From: Knufia peltigerae
Taxonomy: Eukaryota > Ascomycota > Eurotiomycetes > Chaetothyriales > Trichomeriaceae
NCBI GenBank assembly: GCA_030247855.1
Contig: JAPDRN010000001.1
Coordinates: forward strand, 900,010-964,009
Direction: 5' to 3'
Length of the DNA stretch: 64,000 nucleotides
Position numbers and translations under genes: made by a program. Below the pieces are notes generated by a model. It was given only the letters and a program-made list of their open reading frames with translations, was not told the origin of the DNA and made no database searches. This document shows, piece by piece, positions 21,530 to 31,612 of this stretch (the stretch's first letter is position 1; every line of letters begins with the position of its first letter).

Positions 21530-22937
21530 TCATGCTACAATCTCTGCGGGCACTGGCGTGGGACCTGGAGTCAAGTCGAATACCGCCCTCTCTTCCTTGA
21601 CCCTCGCATTGAACCCTGAGACCTGGAATACCTGGCTGTCATCTCGAAGATTGTCAAGATCATGGCACTCCAGGCACGCAAATCTACTTAGAAGTACTGC
21701 TTCATGTGTCCGCTCAACGACTTCGGCCTGGAAATCTCTGAGAGCTTCCTCACGAGATTTGACTCCCCTCCGCCACTGATTGAGCTGATGCACGAGTGCA
21801 GCCGCATCATACATTCCGTGGTTAGCTGCTTCACCACGATCTGTGTATCCAATTTTAGTGGATTGGTTGAGGAAAGAAATTGTTTGGAGACGGATAGACC
21901 TACACATTGTCATGGTATGTGCTGCATCACCAAGCAGTGTCACTCTTCCCTCACTTAACGGCCACTCTTGGGTAGGCCAGTCTTCTAGCACGATCTCGAG
22001 AGCATGGGTGTCTTCAGGAATGTCAAGAATCGCCTGTCGGAGTAGTGGGAACATTCCACTCGACGCACAGGCAGCCTCTTTCGCCTTTGCTAGTTGCTCC
22101 TGTGGTGTTTTGGGCGTTTGGCCGTGCCTCTCAGTCAGCCAGCTCATGTTGAATTGACCTTCGTAGTAGGGGTCCGCGGTTCCGGCGCTGTCATTGCTCT
22201 CGGGCGTCGATAACATGGAGAAGAAGACGAAGTAGCCCGAGCCCGGATGGCAACCCTGCCACAACACTGGATGGATATCCCTGAAAGGCTGCATCTTCTC
22301 TGGTGGGAGTCGCAGAGTCAAACCCATGAAAGCGACCGGCAGGGGATTCAGTCGTGATTTCTCCTCCCCTAACAGCTGGCGTTTTATCTTACTGTTCTTA
22401 CCATCAACACCGAGCAACATGGAGCCTTCGACACAGTGGCCGTCAGCGAAATGGACAATTACTCCATCCTCTTTCAGCTCGAGAGACTTGAAAGATTTTC
22501 CCCATTGCACGGGAATATCTGTGCACAGCAGCTGGCGCAACTTCTGTCGATTGAGCCGGTAGTGATGTCCTGATGGCATGGCATATTTGTCTTTGCCAGT
22601 CTCAAGATCCAGGAATCTGTAGCGGTCATGGGCTGGTTGATTTGCCGTCAGGCCACTTTTCCATCAAATGCAAGGAAGATGGCTCACCTCGATCACCTGC
22701 AGCAGGATCAACCTGAATGGAGGGAATGCTATCGTACAGCTCCTTAGGCAGGCATGCCTGTAACGACGGCAAGCTCCAGTGAACTGTTATACCCCATCCT
22801 GCCGGTCTCGCATTGAGCGAGGTGTCTCTATCGTATATCTCGAAGGGGAAGCCAGCTTTCTTCAGACCCTGTGCCAGTGTGAGCCCGACAAGACCGGCAC
22901 CAATCACAATGATGGGTTTTGAAGGAGTTGTCGCCAT
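21530..22937 (-). CDS. FAD-dependent aromatic monooxygenase (group A)
   Basis: NAD(P)H- and FAD-dependent hydroxylase, probably acting on an aromatic or N-heteroaromatic ring. Three exons, complement(21530..21840, 21904..22632, 22688..22937), give 429 residues. Splicing is supported by motif repair: intron 1 joins GDRA to HDRYRFLDLETG, and intron 2 (GTAGGT...ACACAG) rejoins the GD motif GDAAHTMTM to YRGEAANHGMYDAA. The FAD-binding GxGxxG is GAGLVG (13-18), the DG motif is VDG (159-161), and the GD motif begins at residue 318. ATG 22937 (MATTPSKP) is used; the frame extends upstream only to a non-ATG codon. It is divergent to the 2,4-dioxygenase gene with 491 bp between the ATGs. Bacterial AqdB/PqsH enzymes with the same role belong to this broad flavoprotein class. 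Confidence 0.9.
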
Positions 22938-23048
22938 AATGTTAGGCAATATCAACTGATAAGCAACCACCCTTTACAGACCTGGGACAAGGCACTTGGG
23001 AAAGAAAACGAGACTCACATGAGCTTGTGACTATTTATTGGCTTACTC

Positions 23049-23059
23049 GATACGGTAGA
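23049..23059 (+). promoter_or_regulatory. Candidate regulator site GATACGGTAGA (copy 1)
   Basis: One of two identical 11-bp words in the divergent promoter, about 110 bp upstream of the monooxygenase ATG. It contains a CGG triplet, as many Zn2Cys6 half-sites do. The binding protein is not known; the regulator encoded in the same block is the natural candidate. Confidence 0.4.
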
Positions 23060-23357
23060 ATCAACATCTGTCCTTGTGACAAGACTGCCCAGTAATGAAA
23101 GGTCGCGATCCTTCGGCGGCATGGCAAGACGATGCCCAGACTGCGGGAAGCAACGAGTCGCCGACTTGACACCAAACTCGAGGCAAGAAGCCGACTAAAC
23201 TGTACCGAGTTCAGGGTTCCCGCCCGCTTCAACAGGCCAGTGCGTCACCTCCTGACAATCACTCATCGTCGGCCCGACACAAAAGTGTTGTGTAAGAGGA
23301 CTAGGTACTTCTTAGGGTGCAGATAAATACGAATGATCGGATCATGATGAATACACT

Positions 23358-23368
23358 GATACGGTAGA
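23358..23368 (+). promoter_or_regulatory. Candidate regulator site GATACGGTAGA (copy 2)
   Basis: Second perfect copy, about 60 bp upstream of the dioxygenase ATG, in the same orientation as the first. Confidence 0.4.
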
Positions 23369-23428
23369 TCCCCTCACCCCTTCAGCTTCATCACAAGGCG
23401 ATCACTAGTAGCCAGCAAGAAGTCAAAA

Positions 23429-24268
23429 ATGATGTTCACCAAAACCATCAACGGTGTCGAGATAGCCTACGATGAGTCTGGCTATTCATCCGGGCCGCCC
23501 ATCGTGCTTCTCACCGGATGGGCGCACGATATGCGACTCTACGATGAAATGCTGCCGCTGCTTGTCCCGACACACCGCGTGATCCGGATGTGCTGGCGGG
23601 GGCATGGACCAAGTCGCAACGATATGCCAGACTTTGGCGTCGAGGAACAGGTCCAGGACGTTATCGGCCTCCTCTCGGCATTGGAGGTTGACCAATTCTA
23701 CCTGGTCTCTCACTCGCACGGTGGCTGGCCAGCTCTCGAACTTGCCGATCGACTGGGCAGAAATAAAGTCTTGTGCCTCCTGATGATCGACCAGATTATG
23801 ACACCACCTCCCCCGGCATTCGCAGAGGGCCTGCAGGCCATGCAGGGCAAGGAGACCTGGCTCGGAGCTCGCCGAGAGTTGTTTGAGCACTGGCTTGCCG
23901 GCAGCACGAACAAGGCCGTACACGACCATTTCTACTACAACATGGGCAGCTTCGGGTATCCGATGTGGGCGCTTTCGTGCCGGGTCATCGCCACGGCCTA
24001 CAAGACACACGGGAGTCCAATGGATAGAATGAGCAAGATCGAGAACTCGCCGCCAATCCGGCATGTCTTTTCGCATCCACGCCAGAGCGCCGAGTATCGG
24101 TCGCTACATGAGAGCTTTGCGTCGAAACATGCCTTCTTCTCACATGCCGATCTGGAGGGAGAAACACACTTTCCCGATCTAGAGATTCCAGAGAAGGTGG
24201 TTGGGCAGATTGAGGATTTGATCCGGAGCGTCAGTGGTGGTGCGGTCAGGGTGAATGGCACCAGTTAG
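23429..24268 (+). CDS. HOD/AqdC-type cofactor-free 2,4-dioxygenase (alpha/beta hydrolase fold)
   Basis: A 279-residue alpha/beta-hydrolase-fold protein that closely follows 1H-3-hydroxy-4-oxoquinaldine 2,4-dioxygenase (HOD, Arthrobacter) and PQS dioxygenase AqdC. These enzymes cleave 3-hydroxy-4(1H)-quinolones to N-acylanthranilate and CO without metal or cofactor. Family-like marks in order: GWAHDMR with His33, WRGHG (56-60), MPDFGVEEQV (66-75), VSHSHGGW (93-100) with Ser96, MIDQIM with Asp121, FEHWLAG with Trp155, GSPMDRM (195-201), IRHVFSHP (210-217) and THFPD with His247. The His/Asp dyad (His247, Asp121) and Ser96 match the positions used by HOD. There is no intron and no signal peptide. 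The upstream neighbour, read divergently, is an FAD monooxygenase able in principle to supply the 3-hydroxy substrate. An ordinary hydrolase activity is the alternative. Confidence 0.85.
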   Translation: MMFTKTINGVEIAYDESGYSSGPPIVLLTGWAHDMRLYDEMLPLLVPTHRVIRMCWRGHGPSRNDMPDFGVEEQVQDVIGLLSALEVDQFYLVSHSHGGWPALELADRLGRNKVLCLLMIDQIMTPPPPAFAEGLQAMQGKETWLGARRELFEHWLAGSTNKAVHDHFYYNMGSFGYPMWALSCRVIATAYKTHGSPMDRMSKIENSPPIRHVFSHPRQSAEYRSLHESFASKHAFFSHADLEGETHFPDLEIPEKVVGQIEDLIRSVSGGAVRVNGTS

Positions 24269-25058
24269 TTGAGGAGATTCCAAAATGAAAGACCATTGAT
24301 CCAGAGAGCATTGTCAGCCATTGTATCACAACTTGCCGATTCTACTGTACCCTGATCGTGGTCATAGATTATGAAATCCTTCTTTTTGGTTAATTAGTTC
24401 ATGAGTGTAACCGGGGTTGTAATCCGGAAGCCACAGTACACGGCCCGTGTCTCCTTTCACCACATGATTGCTATTGTGTATATCTTCTTCCTGGCGGATG
24501 TTGCACGGAGAGTCTTCGTTGGGCCCTTGGATCAAAGACTGTACCCTGAGAGTTTCTGGTAGAATAGGAAGAGACGCTGACCGAAACCCCCGAATTTGTG
24601 GGCCCATCTCCATATTTTGCCTTATCAGCGGGAAATTGGGGTGCATGGCCCCTCCTTCTCCATCCCCATACCGTATCAAGGCTAGTGAACAGATAAGGGA
24701 CAGTGAAAAGAGCCCTTATCAGCACCTATTGTACCTACAATAGGTATAGATTCAATAATAGCTCCTGGTATCCGTACTCCGTAACTTTTCTCCCTGATTA
24801 TTGTATGTATGAGATTTAGGGTCCCTTGGCCTAGATTCGACCTTCATGACAATCCTCAAGTCGCCGATATGCTGTCTTACTAGCCCCAGCCTATGGCGGA
24901 CAAACAATTTGGTCCACCAACTTACAGGTCCGCTCTGCCTGTTCTCATACCAACATGTGTAGTTACTGTGTTGTGTGTGCGTGTGTGTATTATTATGTAC
25001 CTATATCAACACCTCTCGGCCCACGTGGTGTGACTGTCCTCTCCTTGTCAACACAGGG
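24269..25058. promoter_or_regulatory. Intergenic: dioxygenase 3' region and permease promoter
   Basis: About 0.8 kb between two plus-strand genes. It holds TACCGTATC at 24669-24677, the reverse complement of the GATACGGTA core found in the divergent promoter to the left, and one TACTCCGTA word (24775-24783). No coding region could be supported. Confidence 0.5.
24669..24677 (-). promoter_or_regulatory. Candidate regulator site GATACGGTA (permease promoter)
   Basis: The nine-base core of the repeated word of the divergent promoter, here on the minus strand, about 380 bp upstream of the chosen permease ATG. Confidence 0.35.
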
Positions 25059-26864
25059 ATGCCCTTGGAATACCTGATCCCCGGCTCAAACATCATGTCC
25101 ATGTCCGGCTCGGTCACCACTCGCCACGCGACCAGCACCACCGAACACACTCCACAACACGACAAGATGGCCAACTGTGACGTTGAGTCCGCCATGGCAC
25201 CAGAGTCCAAGCTCGAGTTGCGCCCGAGCATCGAAGTCCCTGAAGAAGGCACCATCATCGACAACTATGTCGCGCCTCAATCACTCAAGAGCTTCTTCAA
25301 GAGTTTGGCAACTGCTGGAGTCGAGCTGCGTGGGCTCGAGCCGGTCCCGCTCCAGGCGAGGACGCACACCAAGTACTACAACATCTTCACACTGTTTGGT
25401 GGCAGTTTCATTTCATTGTTGCCGTAAGTTTGAGCAGCTAGCGGTCTTTGTGGGAATGCTAGAAAGTACATACCTCTTTGCTGACACCGCTTTGTCGTGC
25501 AGAATCTCGATCGGGACAACACCAACCTTGGTCTTTGGTCTGTCGTTCAGTCATGCAGCAGCCATGATTGTGGCTATGCAATTCATATTCATCATGCCTA
25601 CGCTTTACATCCTTACCCTCGGTCCGCTACTTGGTATGAGACAGTCTGTCCAGTTTCGTTATGTCTTTGGGTACGTTAAACCAAACCCAAGCCAGAGAGA
25701 GAGAGAGAGAGAGACATCTCCTGCACGACTTGAGTTTGCTGACTCGTGTATTTCATGAACAGGAAATATCCAAATGTGTTCTTCTGTCTGATTGTCGTCG
25801 TTGAAATCGGCATCTTCGGCATCCTGGCTGCGGTTGGAGGCGCTGAATGTTTGACCGCAGTCAGACAAGGCACCCTTCCGATCGAAGGAGCCATCAGCAT
25901 CATCATGGCTACTGCAATCCTTATCAGCTTCTTCGGGTACAGATGTCTCCACATGGTTTGCCAGTACATTTGGATTCCAAACACTATTTGCATCTTGGTC
26001 CTGGTCGGCTGTGCTGGTAAGGGCCTACACCACCAGGCAGTTCCAGTGTCGACTGGTAGCGCAGGTCCATACCTATCGACCCTGGCAATCTGTGCGGCCA
26101 ATATGGCTACCTGGGGCACCATCGTCGGCGACTATTCATGCTATATGCCTCCCACGGCTCCAAGAAAGCGATTGGCGCTGTACTGTTTCCTAGGCCTCTA
26201 CGTCCCTTTCACCTTGATGATGTTGTTTGGTGCTGCCATTGGTGGTGCAATCCCTGCCAATGACACCTGGCTGGCGGCATATGGCACAGGCAGTTTCGGT
26301 GGAGTTTGTGCTGAAATACTAATCTCGCGAGTGGGAAACTTTGGCCGCTTTCTCCTGGTTCTGCTGGGGTTCTCCATCGTCACCACCTCAGCACGAGACA
26401 TGTACAGTATTTCCATCTTCGTCGTTGGTATCGTTCCGTGGTTGCACAGAGTTCCACGCGTCCTTCTATTGTTCTTGGTTGCTGGGGCCATGATTGGGAT
26501 TGGTATTGCAGCTTCCCGCTCCTTCTTGCCCAGTCTCAGCGCACTGGTCAGCATTGCGGGCTATATCACTGGTCCAACAATCAGTGTCTTTCTGGTCGAG
26601 TGGTTTTTGTTCCGGAAAAGCAATCCCGCCAGTATGGATCCGGCAATCTGGAACAACCGCAAAGCCTTGCCATCTGGAATCTCGGCACTAGTTGCGTGTA
26701 CTGTGCCATGGGCGTTGATTGTTCTCTCCATGTCAACAACATGGTACGTGGGACCCATAGCCAAGCAAGCTGGGGATTTGGCATATTTGCTCGGCGCGGC
26801 ATCGTCGATCCTGATATATATTCCCTTGCGAGCAATGGAGGTCAAATACCGAGGCCGGTTGTGA
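25059..26864 (+). CDS. NCS1-family purine/cytosine-type permease
   Basis: Plasma-membrane proton symporter of the nucleobase:cation symporter-1 family (Fcy2-like branch), expected to import purines, cytosine or a related N-heterocycle. Three exons, join(25059..25423, 25503..25670, 25763..26864), give 544 residues from the first in-frame ATG; ATGs at 25095 and 25101 are equally possible starts. The cytosolic N-tail is followed by the family signature region ARTHTKYYNIFTLFGGSF, then about 12 hydrophobic segments, with GLSFSHAAAM, NMATWGTIVGDYSCYMPP and GYITGPTISVFLVEW visible. Intron 1 rejoins LLP to ISIGTTP and intron 2 rejoins YVFG to KYPNVFF; the latter contains a (GA)n run (about 25,694-25,714). 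It follows the dioxygenase on the same strand and converges on the regulator gene 86 bp downstream. Confidence 0.92.
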
Positions 26865-26950
26865 TCCATCATGGCGGCAACGAGGACCGAATGAGATGTC
26901 TAATTTTGAGATAGTTGAAATGAATGTTGCCTTGAAATCGTCAATACATC

Positions 26951-29110
26951 TCATACGAGCCATTGATCGAACTCTGTGACATCCTCAAGCAAGCTATTCC
27001 AAGGGAGCATGAAAGGGATCGGCGAGAAAGTCCCGTCCATTCCAGTGTCGAATCGCAAGTGATCGCGTTGGTCAGAATGCGTGTCCTGTAAATTTGCGCT
27101 TGGATCTGTGCACCTACTAGGGTTGACAATATGCTGAAGATCCGGAGGCAATGAAGCAAGCCCTAGTACGTCATCTTCCGTCCCTGAATGATTGGCAAGA
27201 TCCGATGACCGATAGACCTTATCATGTAGACCATGTTCTGAAGACGATAGTGCTGGCGGCTCAGTGTTCTTTAGAAGCACATCGAGGAGGTAGCGTGTCC
27301 ATACAACAAATGGCCACCTATCCTGCAACTGATCCAAGACGAGCATTGCCAGTCGAGCTCGGCTCTCTGCTACCAGGCGGATGTTACCAGATTCCTTCCG
27401 CAGAAAGATGATATGGACGAGTATCGAACAAAAGATTGCCGGAAACGCGACATACGGGAGTCGAGCCACTAAGACCGAAGGGCTCGACAATAGATCTTCC
27501 AGTAAACGGCAGATGGAACCTGCAGACTTGAAATATGATTGCATTCCTGTAGAAGCTGGGACGTTCATGTCGGACAGCAACATTCGCTCGACTACAATTG
27601 AGTAGTCAAGATAGATCAGGTTAAGTAAAGCAGGATAGAAGCCTCGCTCGGCGGTCAGGGAACCGACGGTGTCAGTTTTGCTAGTGGATAGTGTTTTAGA
27701 AAAGTCCTTGAGTGCCACCCAAGCCTCACTTTTCATCTCCGGGCTTGAAGCTGCAGAGTATTTTCCGATCAGACATTTGTCGACCAGAATTGCAAGTTGA
27801 CAATACTGAATTAGGAAGACGTCGGACTCCTCATTTTTTGTGTTGGTAGACTCCGATGCCTCCATGTCACCAGGAAGAAGAGCCTGAACATCGGTGTACT
27901 GTGAATGAATATGTGGTGGGCGACCAAAGACAGCGGCATGGTGAATGTCATTGATAAACAGCACCCACCAAATTCTACGCCAGAGCTTCTGTCGCTTATC
28001 GCTAAGAATCTGGTAAGATTTCCTAACCGCCTGAATGAGCGGATGCAGGTTACAAGAGTCAGTGGTACTTACGCTCTGTGCATTCCAAGTGCCTGCGCCA
28101 GGTTGGAGCCCACCCCCAACCAGTACCAGGTGTCCTTCTGCTCCATTGGACCTTGCCACCAGTTCATCAATAAGATGCATGCTTGAATGTTAGCTATACC
28201 ATCAGTCTCGTAATTGCTGTCGTGGAGGGCCTTGGCACGATGATAGAATGTCGAGCAAGTAAGATAGCGAGAGTCGTATCCGAGTCTTCTAGTCAGTTCT
28301 TCAGGACAGTGGATAGCTGAGACACAGAACAACGCATTTAGTACTAGCGGTGATATTTGACCCCGTTCGTACGCGGCGGAGAACTCTACTCTGTCGAAAA
28401 TTGGAAAGAAGGGGTATACATGTTCGAAGAAGACCTTGATAAGTTCGTCAATGAGCGAGGATTCAGGGAAATTCAAGGCGCCAATGCGTCGCAAGTGCTC
28501 TTCATCCGTTGTCCGAAGAGCTGCAAGCTTGAGCTGAGTTGACGTGGAAAGTCGATCCATAAGACTTTGTTGCAAATGATCGCCCCAGAGTTTACTACGT
28601 CCAAGGTTTTTGAAGGGATCGCCAACCTCGTGAATGAGATACTTCATGTTGCCAGAGTCTCCCATATAGACGACGCGTTCGCCACTCCCTGAACTGCGGT
28701 CGAACACCAGGTCTGGGAGGGATGGACTAGCATAGCGATTCGCTTCTGATCCTTGGCCCGGTGATCGTGTGTGGCTTGATGCATCCGGTGAAAATGACAA
28801 GGCCGGATCCCGAGACTCAGACCCATCAGTTGCGCCCTGTTTCGGCTGCGTTCTAGTTGTTCTCCTTTGATACCTAGATTGTGCGGGATCAGCACCTAGC
28901 TCGTGGGTCAGAGGAAAGGCGGTAGAAGGAATCGTACTTTCCGCGCTTCGACTCGATCAATTCGCATTCAAGGTTGAGAAGCCGACAATTGGTACATGTT
29001 TTCTCTGACAATGGTCGATGGCATCTCACACGCCTCGCATTGCAGGTCTTGCACGCGACTTTGGTGCGAGAACCCTGCTGACCTGCACCGGCATTTCGAT
29101 GTGCAGACAT
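26951..29110 (-). CDS. Zn2Cys6 fungal-specific transcription factor
   Basis: Binuclear zinc-cluster regulator, probably pathway-specific for the adjoining block. Three exons, complement(26951..28022, 28073..28873, 28938..29110), give 681 residues. The zinc cluster is CKTCNARRVRC...CTNCRLLNLEC, spacing C-x2-C-x6-C-x8-C-x2-C-x6-C, near residues 20-49. Intron 1 (GTACGA...ATCTAG) follows SKRGK and joins to YQRRTTR. Intron 2 (GTAAGT...GGTTAG) joins LGMHRA to KSYQILSDKRQKLWRRIWW. The fungal transcription factor domain is recognisable from VFFEHVYPFFPIFDR through LWRRIWW. The C-terminal 100 residues look disordered. Two earlier AG dinucleotides near intron 2's end would break the frame. It sits at the right edge of the block, tail to tail with the permease. 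Confidence 0.92.
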
Positions 29111-29545
29111 GACTGTGTTTTACTACATGAACCTAGGCAGACAGTTGCTACACTCCAGGCAGGTGGTTTGAGACATGATACAGGAAGAATGCCCAAGAAG
29201 ATAGCCCAGGAGGACTGGGAGGAGGGAAGAGGGAACATAATGCCAAGGAAAGCTTATCGAGTCTCAGCCTCGTGAGCCTCGCTTACATATATAACTAGAT
29301 AGACACCCTAGTCACCTTGGCATCTGGGGCCTGCGACCTGCGCTCGCCAACTCCGCTACAGGCGCAAGTCACAGTGAATTGCGCAGGTACGACTGGCTTT
29401 CCACCCTGCCACGTATATTTCACAGATGAGAGATGAGTGCCATTGAAGAGTAAGTCAACACACTCTCCATCTTCCAATACTCACAGCAGCAACATTCTGT
29501 CCACATCTAACTCATTAAAATCTGCCGAATTGCTGGACTTACACT
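29111..29545. promoter_or_regulatory. Divergent promoter: regulator / RGG protein
   Basis: The 435 bp between the start codons of the minus-strand zinc-cluster gene and the plus-strand RGG protein gene. I did not find the GATACGGTA word here. It marks the right edge of the accessory block. Confidence 0.5.
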
Positions 29546-30052
29546 ATGACTAAATTCAGGAATCGAGGAGGCGGCCGCAGAGGAGGACTAGACCCCCGGG
29601 GCGCCAATCAGCAGCGCCAATCTGGCGGCTCTCGAGATGGCACTCCTGGCGCTTCACAAGGCAGAAGAGGCGGAAGAGGGGGATCGTCTGTGAACAGAAG
29701 CGCCGGCAGCATGCAGAATGGCTCCGTGTCCCACACCGCCAGCACCCCAACCGACGATCACAACCCGATGAATGGTTACAACTCTGGTGCCGTCGAGGCG
29801 ACGTTAAGGCAGGGCTACGACGCGAAGGCGCTCTTATACAAACCGGATGCCAAGGCACCAGCTACCAAACCAGAAAGCCCGTGGGGTGCAAAACGTAAGT
29901 GCAATTGTTGTTGCTTCCTTCATATGTCGATGAGAACTGACGTATATCGTCACGAAGCGGGAGCCATGGCAGGTGGTAAGGACTTCTGGCTCGAGCTCCG
30001 AAAGCAAATCGCGGCTTTGCAACAGTCCGGCGGTACCAGTCGAGGTGGTTGA
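29546..30052 (+). CDS. Small RGG-rich protein, unknown function
   Basis: Two exons, join(29546..29894, 29958..30052), give 147 residues; without splicing the frame also stays open, but the 63-nt stretch has GTAAGT...AG ends and codes for a Cys-rich segment unlike the rest. The N-terminal third is Arg/Gly-rich (RNRGGGRRGG, QGRRGGRGG), typical of RNA-binding proteins. The C-terminal part is more ordered: an EATLRQGYDAKALLY stretch and, after the intron, AMAGGKDFWLELRKQIAALQ, which looks like an amphipathic helix. No known domain is recognised. It is probably an RNA-associated protein of the housekeeping set. Confidence 0.75.
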   Translation: MTKFRNRGGGRRGGLDPRGANQQRQSGGSRDGTPGASQGRRGGRGGSSVNRSAGSMQNGSVSHTASTPTDDHNPMNGYNSGAVEATLRQGYDAKALLYKPDAKAPATKPESPWGAKRKCNCCCFLHMSMRTDVYRHEAGAMAGGKDFWLELRKQIAALQQSGGTSRGG

Positions 30053-30815
30053 AAATAACAACAACATTCAAAGGGGGTGGGCGAGAGCTCCATTCTCTCT
30101 TCAGCGGCATTTTATGTAAGGCGTTCACCTTGGTTTCCACGAGATACCCACTGGGTTGGCGCGCATTTCAGCATGCAGGAGGTCAAAATTGTACACCTGA
30201 GTACGAGGTGCATCACGACAGTGGTTCGGGAAATATGTTGCGTTTTCATAATTGCTGATTCCAGGATATGCCAAGTCATCAGCATATCACTCACCACGGC
30301 ATTGGCGAGGTCTATGCGATTGGGTACCTATGTGCGGCAGACTATCATAGCATTGGCGGGGCTCGAATTGGCGACAGTCGCGTGTTCGATATGAGAAATG
30401 CTAGTACCTGGATCATTCGTGGTTCTTTCTTTGCTGCTCCTTTTTCATATGATATAATGGCACGAGGGACGGGAAAACAAAGGTCTACCACACAGAAGAG
30501 GTCCTGTAATAGTGGATTGCAGTCGAATTCAACGATCGTTGAGGACTGGAACGACATAAAACCAATTGGGTGGCATGCAAATCGTAACATTGAGCATAGC
30601 TGCCTCATCTATTGATTTTTCGAGTCATTGACCTTGCGACTCTCCAGCTACGGCTAATCGCCCACGATGGGGTCTGCGCAGTCTGGACGTATGAGAACTA
30701 CTCTTCTTCTTCTGAACCTCCCCAGTCCTCATGCTCCTTTTAAAACCGCAAAGCCTGTCGACGCATGCTCACGCAGACACATCTTTTACTTATCCCATCA
30801 CTTTGAACGACGCGT
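30053..30815. other. Intergenic, convergent 3' regions
   Basis: Lies between the stop codons of the RGG protein gene (plus) and the RPS13 gene (minus) and should hold both 3' UTRs. Short open frames on both strands show nothing recognisable. Confidence 0.5.
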
Positions 30816-31612
30816 TTATGCCACAAGGGTGCTTGCGGTGGCGCTCTCGTACTTCCAGTTGGGTTGCAAGACACCGACGGTCTTGTAGTATCTGCTCAGG
30901 CGGTGGATTCTGGATTCGATGAGAATGAGACGGAACTTGGAGTCCTTGTCCTTGCGGTTGCGCTCGAGGTGCTTGCGGACAGCGACGGCCTGATGAACAG
31001 AAGTCAGTCACCATGTACAGAGCCTCCGGGTCAACATGTGGAAATTTCGCATACCTTCTTGATCAACATGTAGAGATCTTCTGGAACTTCGGGGGCAAGA
31101 CCTATTTGTCACTCTGTCAGTCTCAGGAGACCAAAATTCAGAGGCTCTGGTGTGTGCCAATTTCACCTGGCAGAGAAAAAAAGCATGTCGGGAATTTTGA
31201 TTTTGTTTCCGAGCCAAAAATTTGACCATGAAATTGTTCTTCCTCTTCTTCTTTTTCGGATTTTTCTCTTTCAAGGAGGCACGAGTTGAGGTTTGCGCAT
31301 ACCGTTAGACTTGAGGATTCTTAGGATCTTGTTACCTGTGTCGCGAAACCGTTAGCCCCAGCTGTTCCCATAAAACCCCAAGCACCTGAGGGGCGATGAT
31401 GATTCCTTACCGGTGACGACCTTGACTTGGGCAACACCATGGCTGTCTCGGAGGACGACGCCAATCTGCGAAGGAGTGGCACCCTTTCTGGCGAGTTTGC
31501 AGATGTTCTCGACCACGGTCTCGGGGGTGCTCTTGAACCAGGTGGGCACCGATCGTGAGTATGGGATGGCCGAGGCGCTGATACCCTTTCCTTTGCTGTG
31601 AAGACGACCCAT
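30816..31612 (-). CDS. RPS13: 40S ribosomal protein S13 (uS15)
   Basis: Small-subunit ribosomal protein uS15. Four exons, complement(30816..30989, 31055..31101, 31303..31335, 31411..31612), give 151 residues, the usual eukaryotic length. Exons 2 and 3 are only 33 and 47 nt. The junctions restore the family sequence: VKVVTG-NKILRILKSNG-LAPEVPEDLYMLIKK-AVAVRKHLERN. The start is MGRLHSKGKGISASA and the end WKYESATASTLVA, both characteristic. The intron between exons 2 and 3 (about 201 nt) is the longest in the gene. Multiple introns near the 5' end are typical of fungal ribosomal protein genes. Confidence 0.98.

Larger units (their letters stand above)
22938..23428. promoter_or_regulatory. Divergent promoter: monooxygenase / 2,4-dioxygenase
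   Basis: This 491-bp spacer separates the start codons of the minus-strand FAD monooxygenase and the plus-strand HOD-like dioxygenase, so it must carry both promoters. It holds two perfect copies of GATACGGTAGA in the same orientation, one near each gene (23049-23059 and 23358-23368). The arrangement suggests joint control of the two enzymes. Confidence 0.7.
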
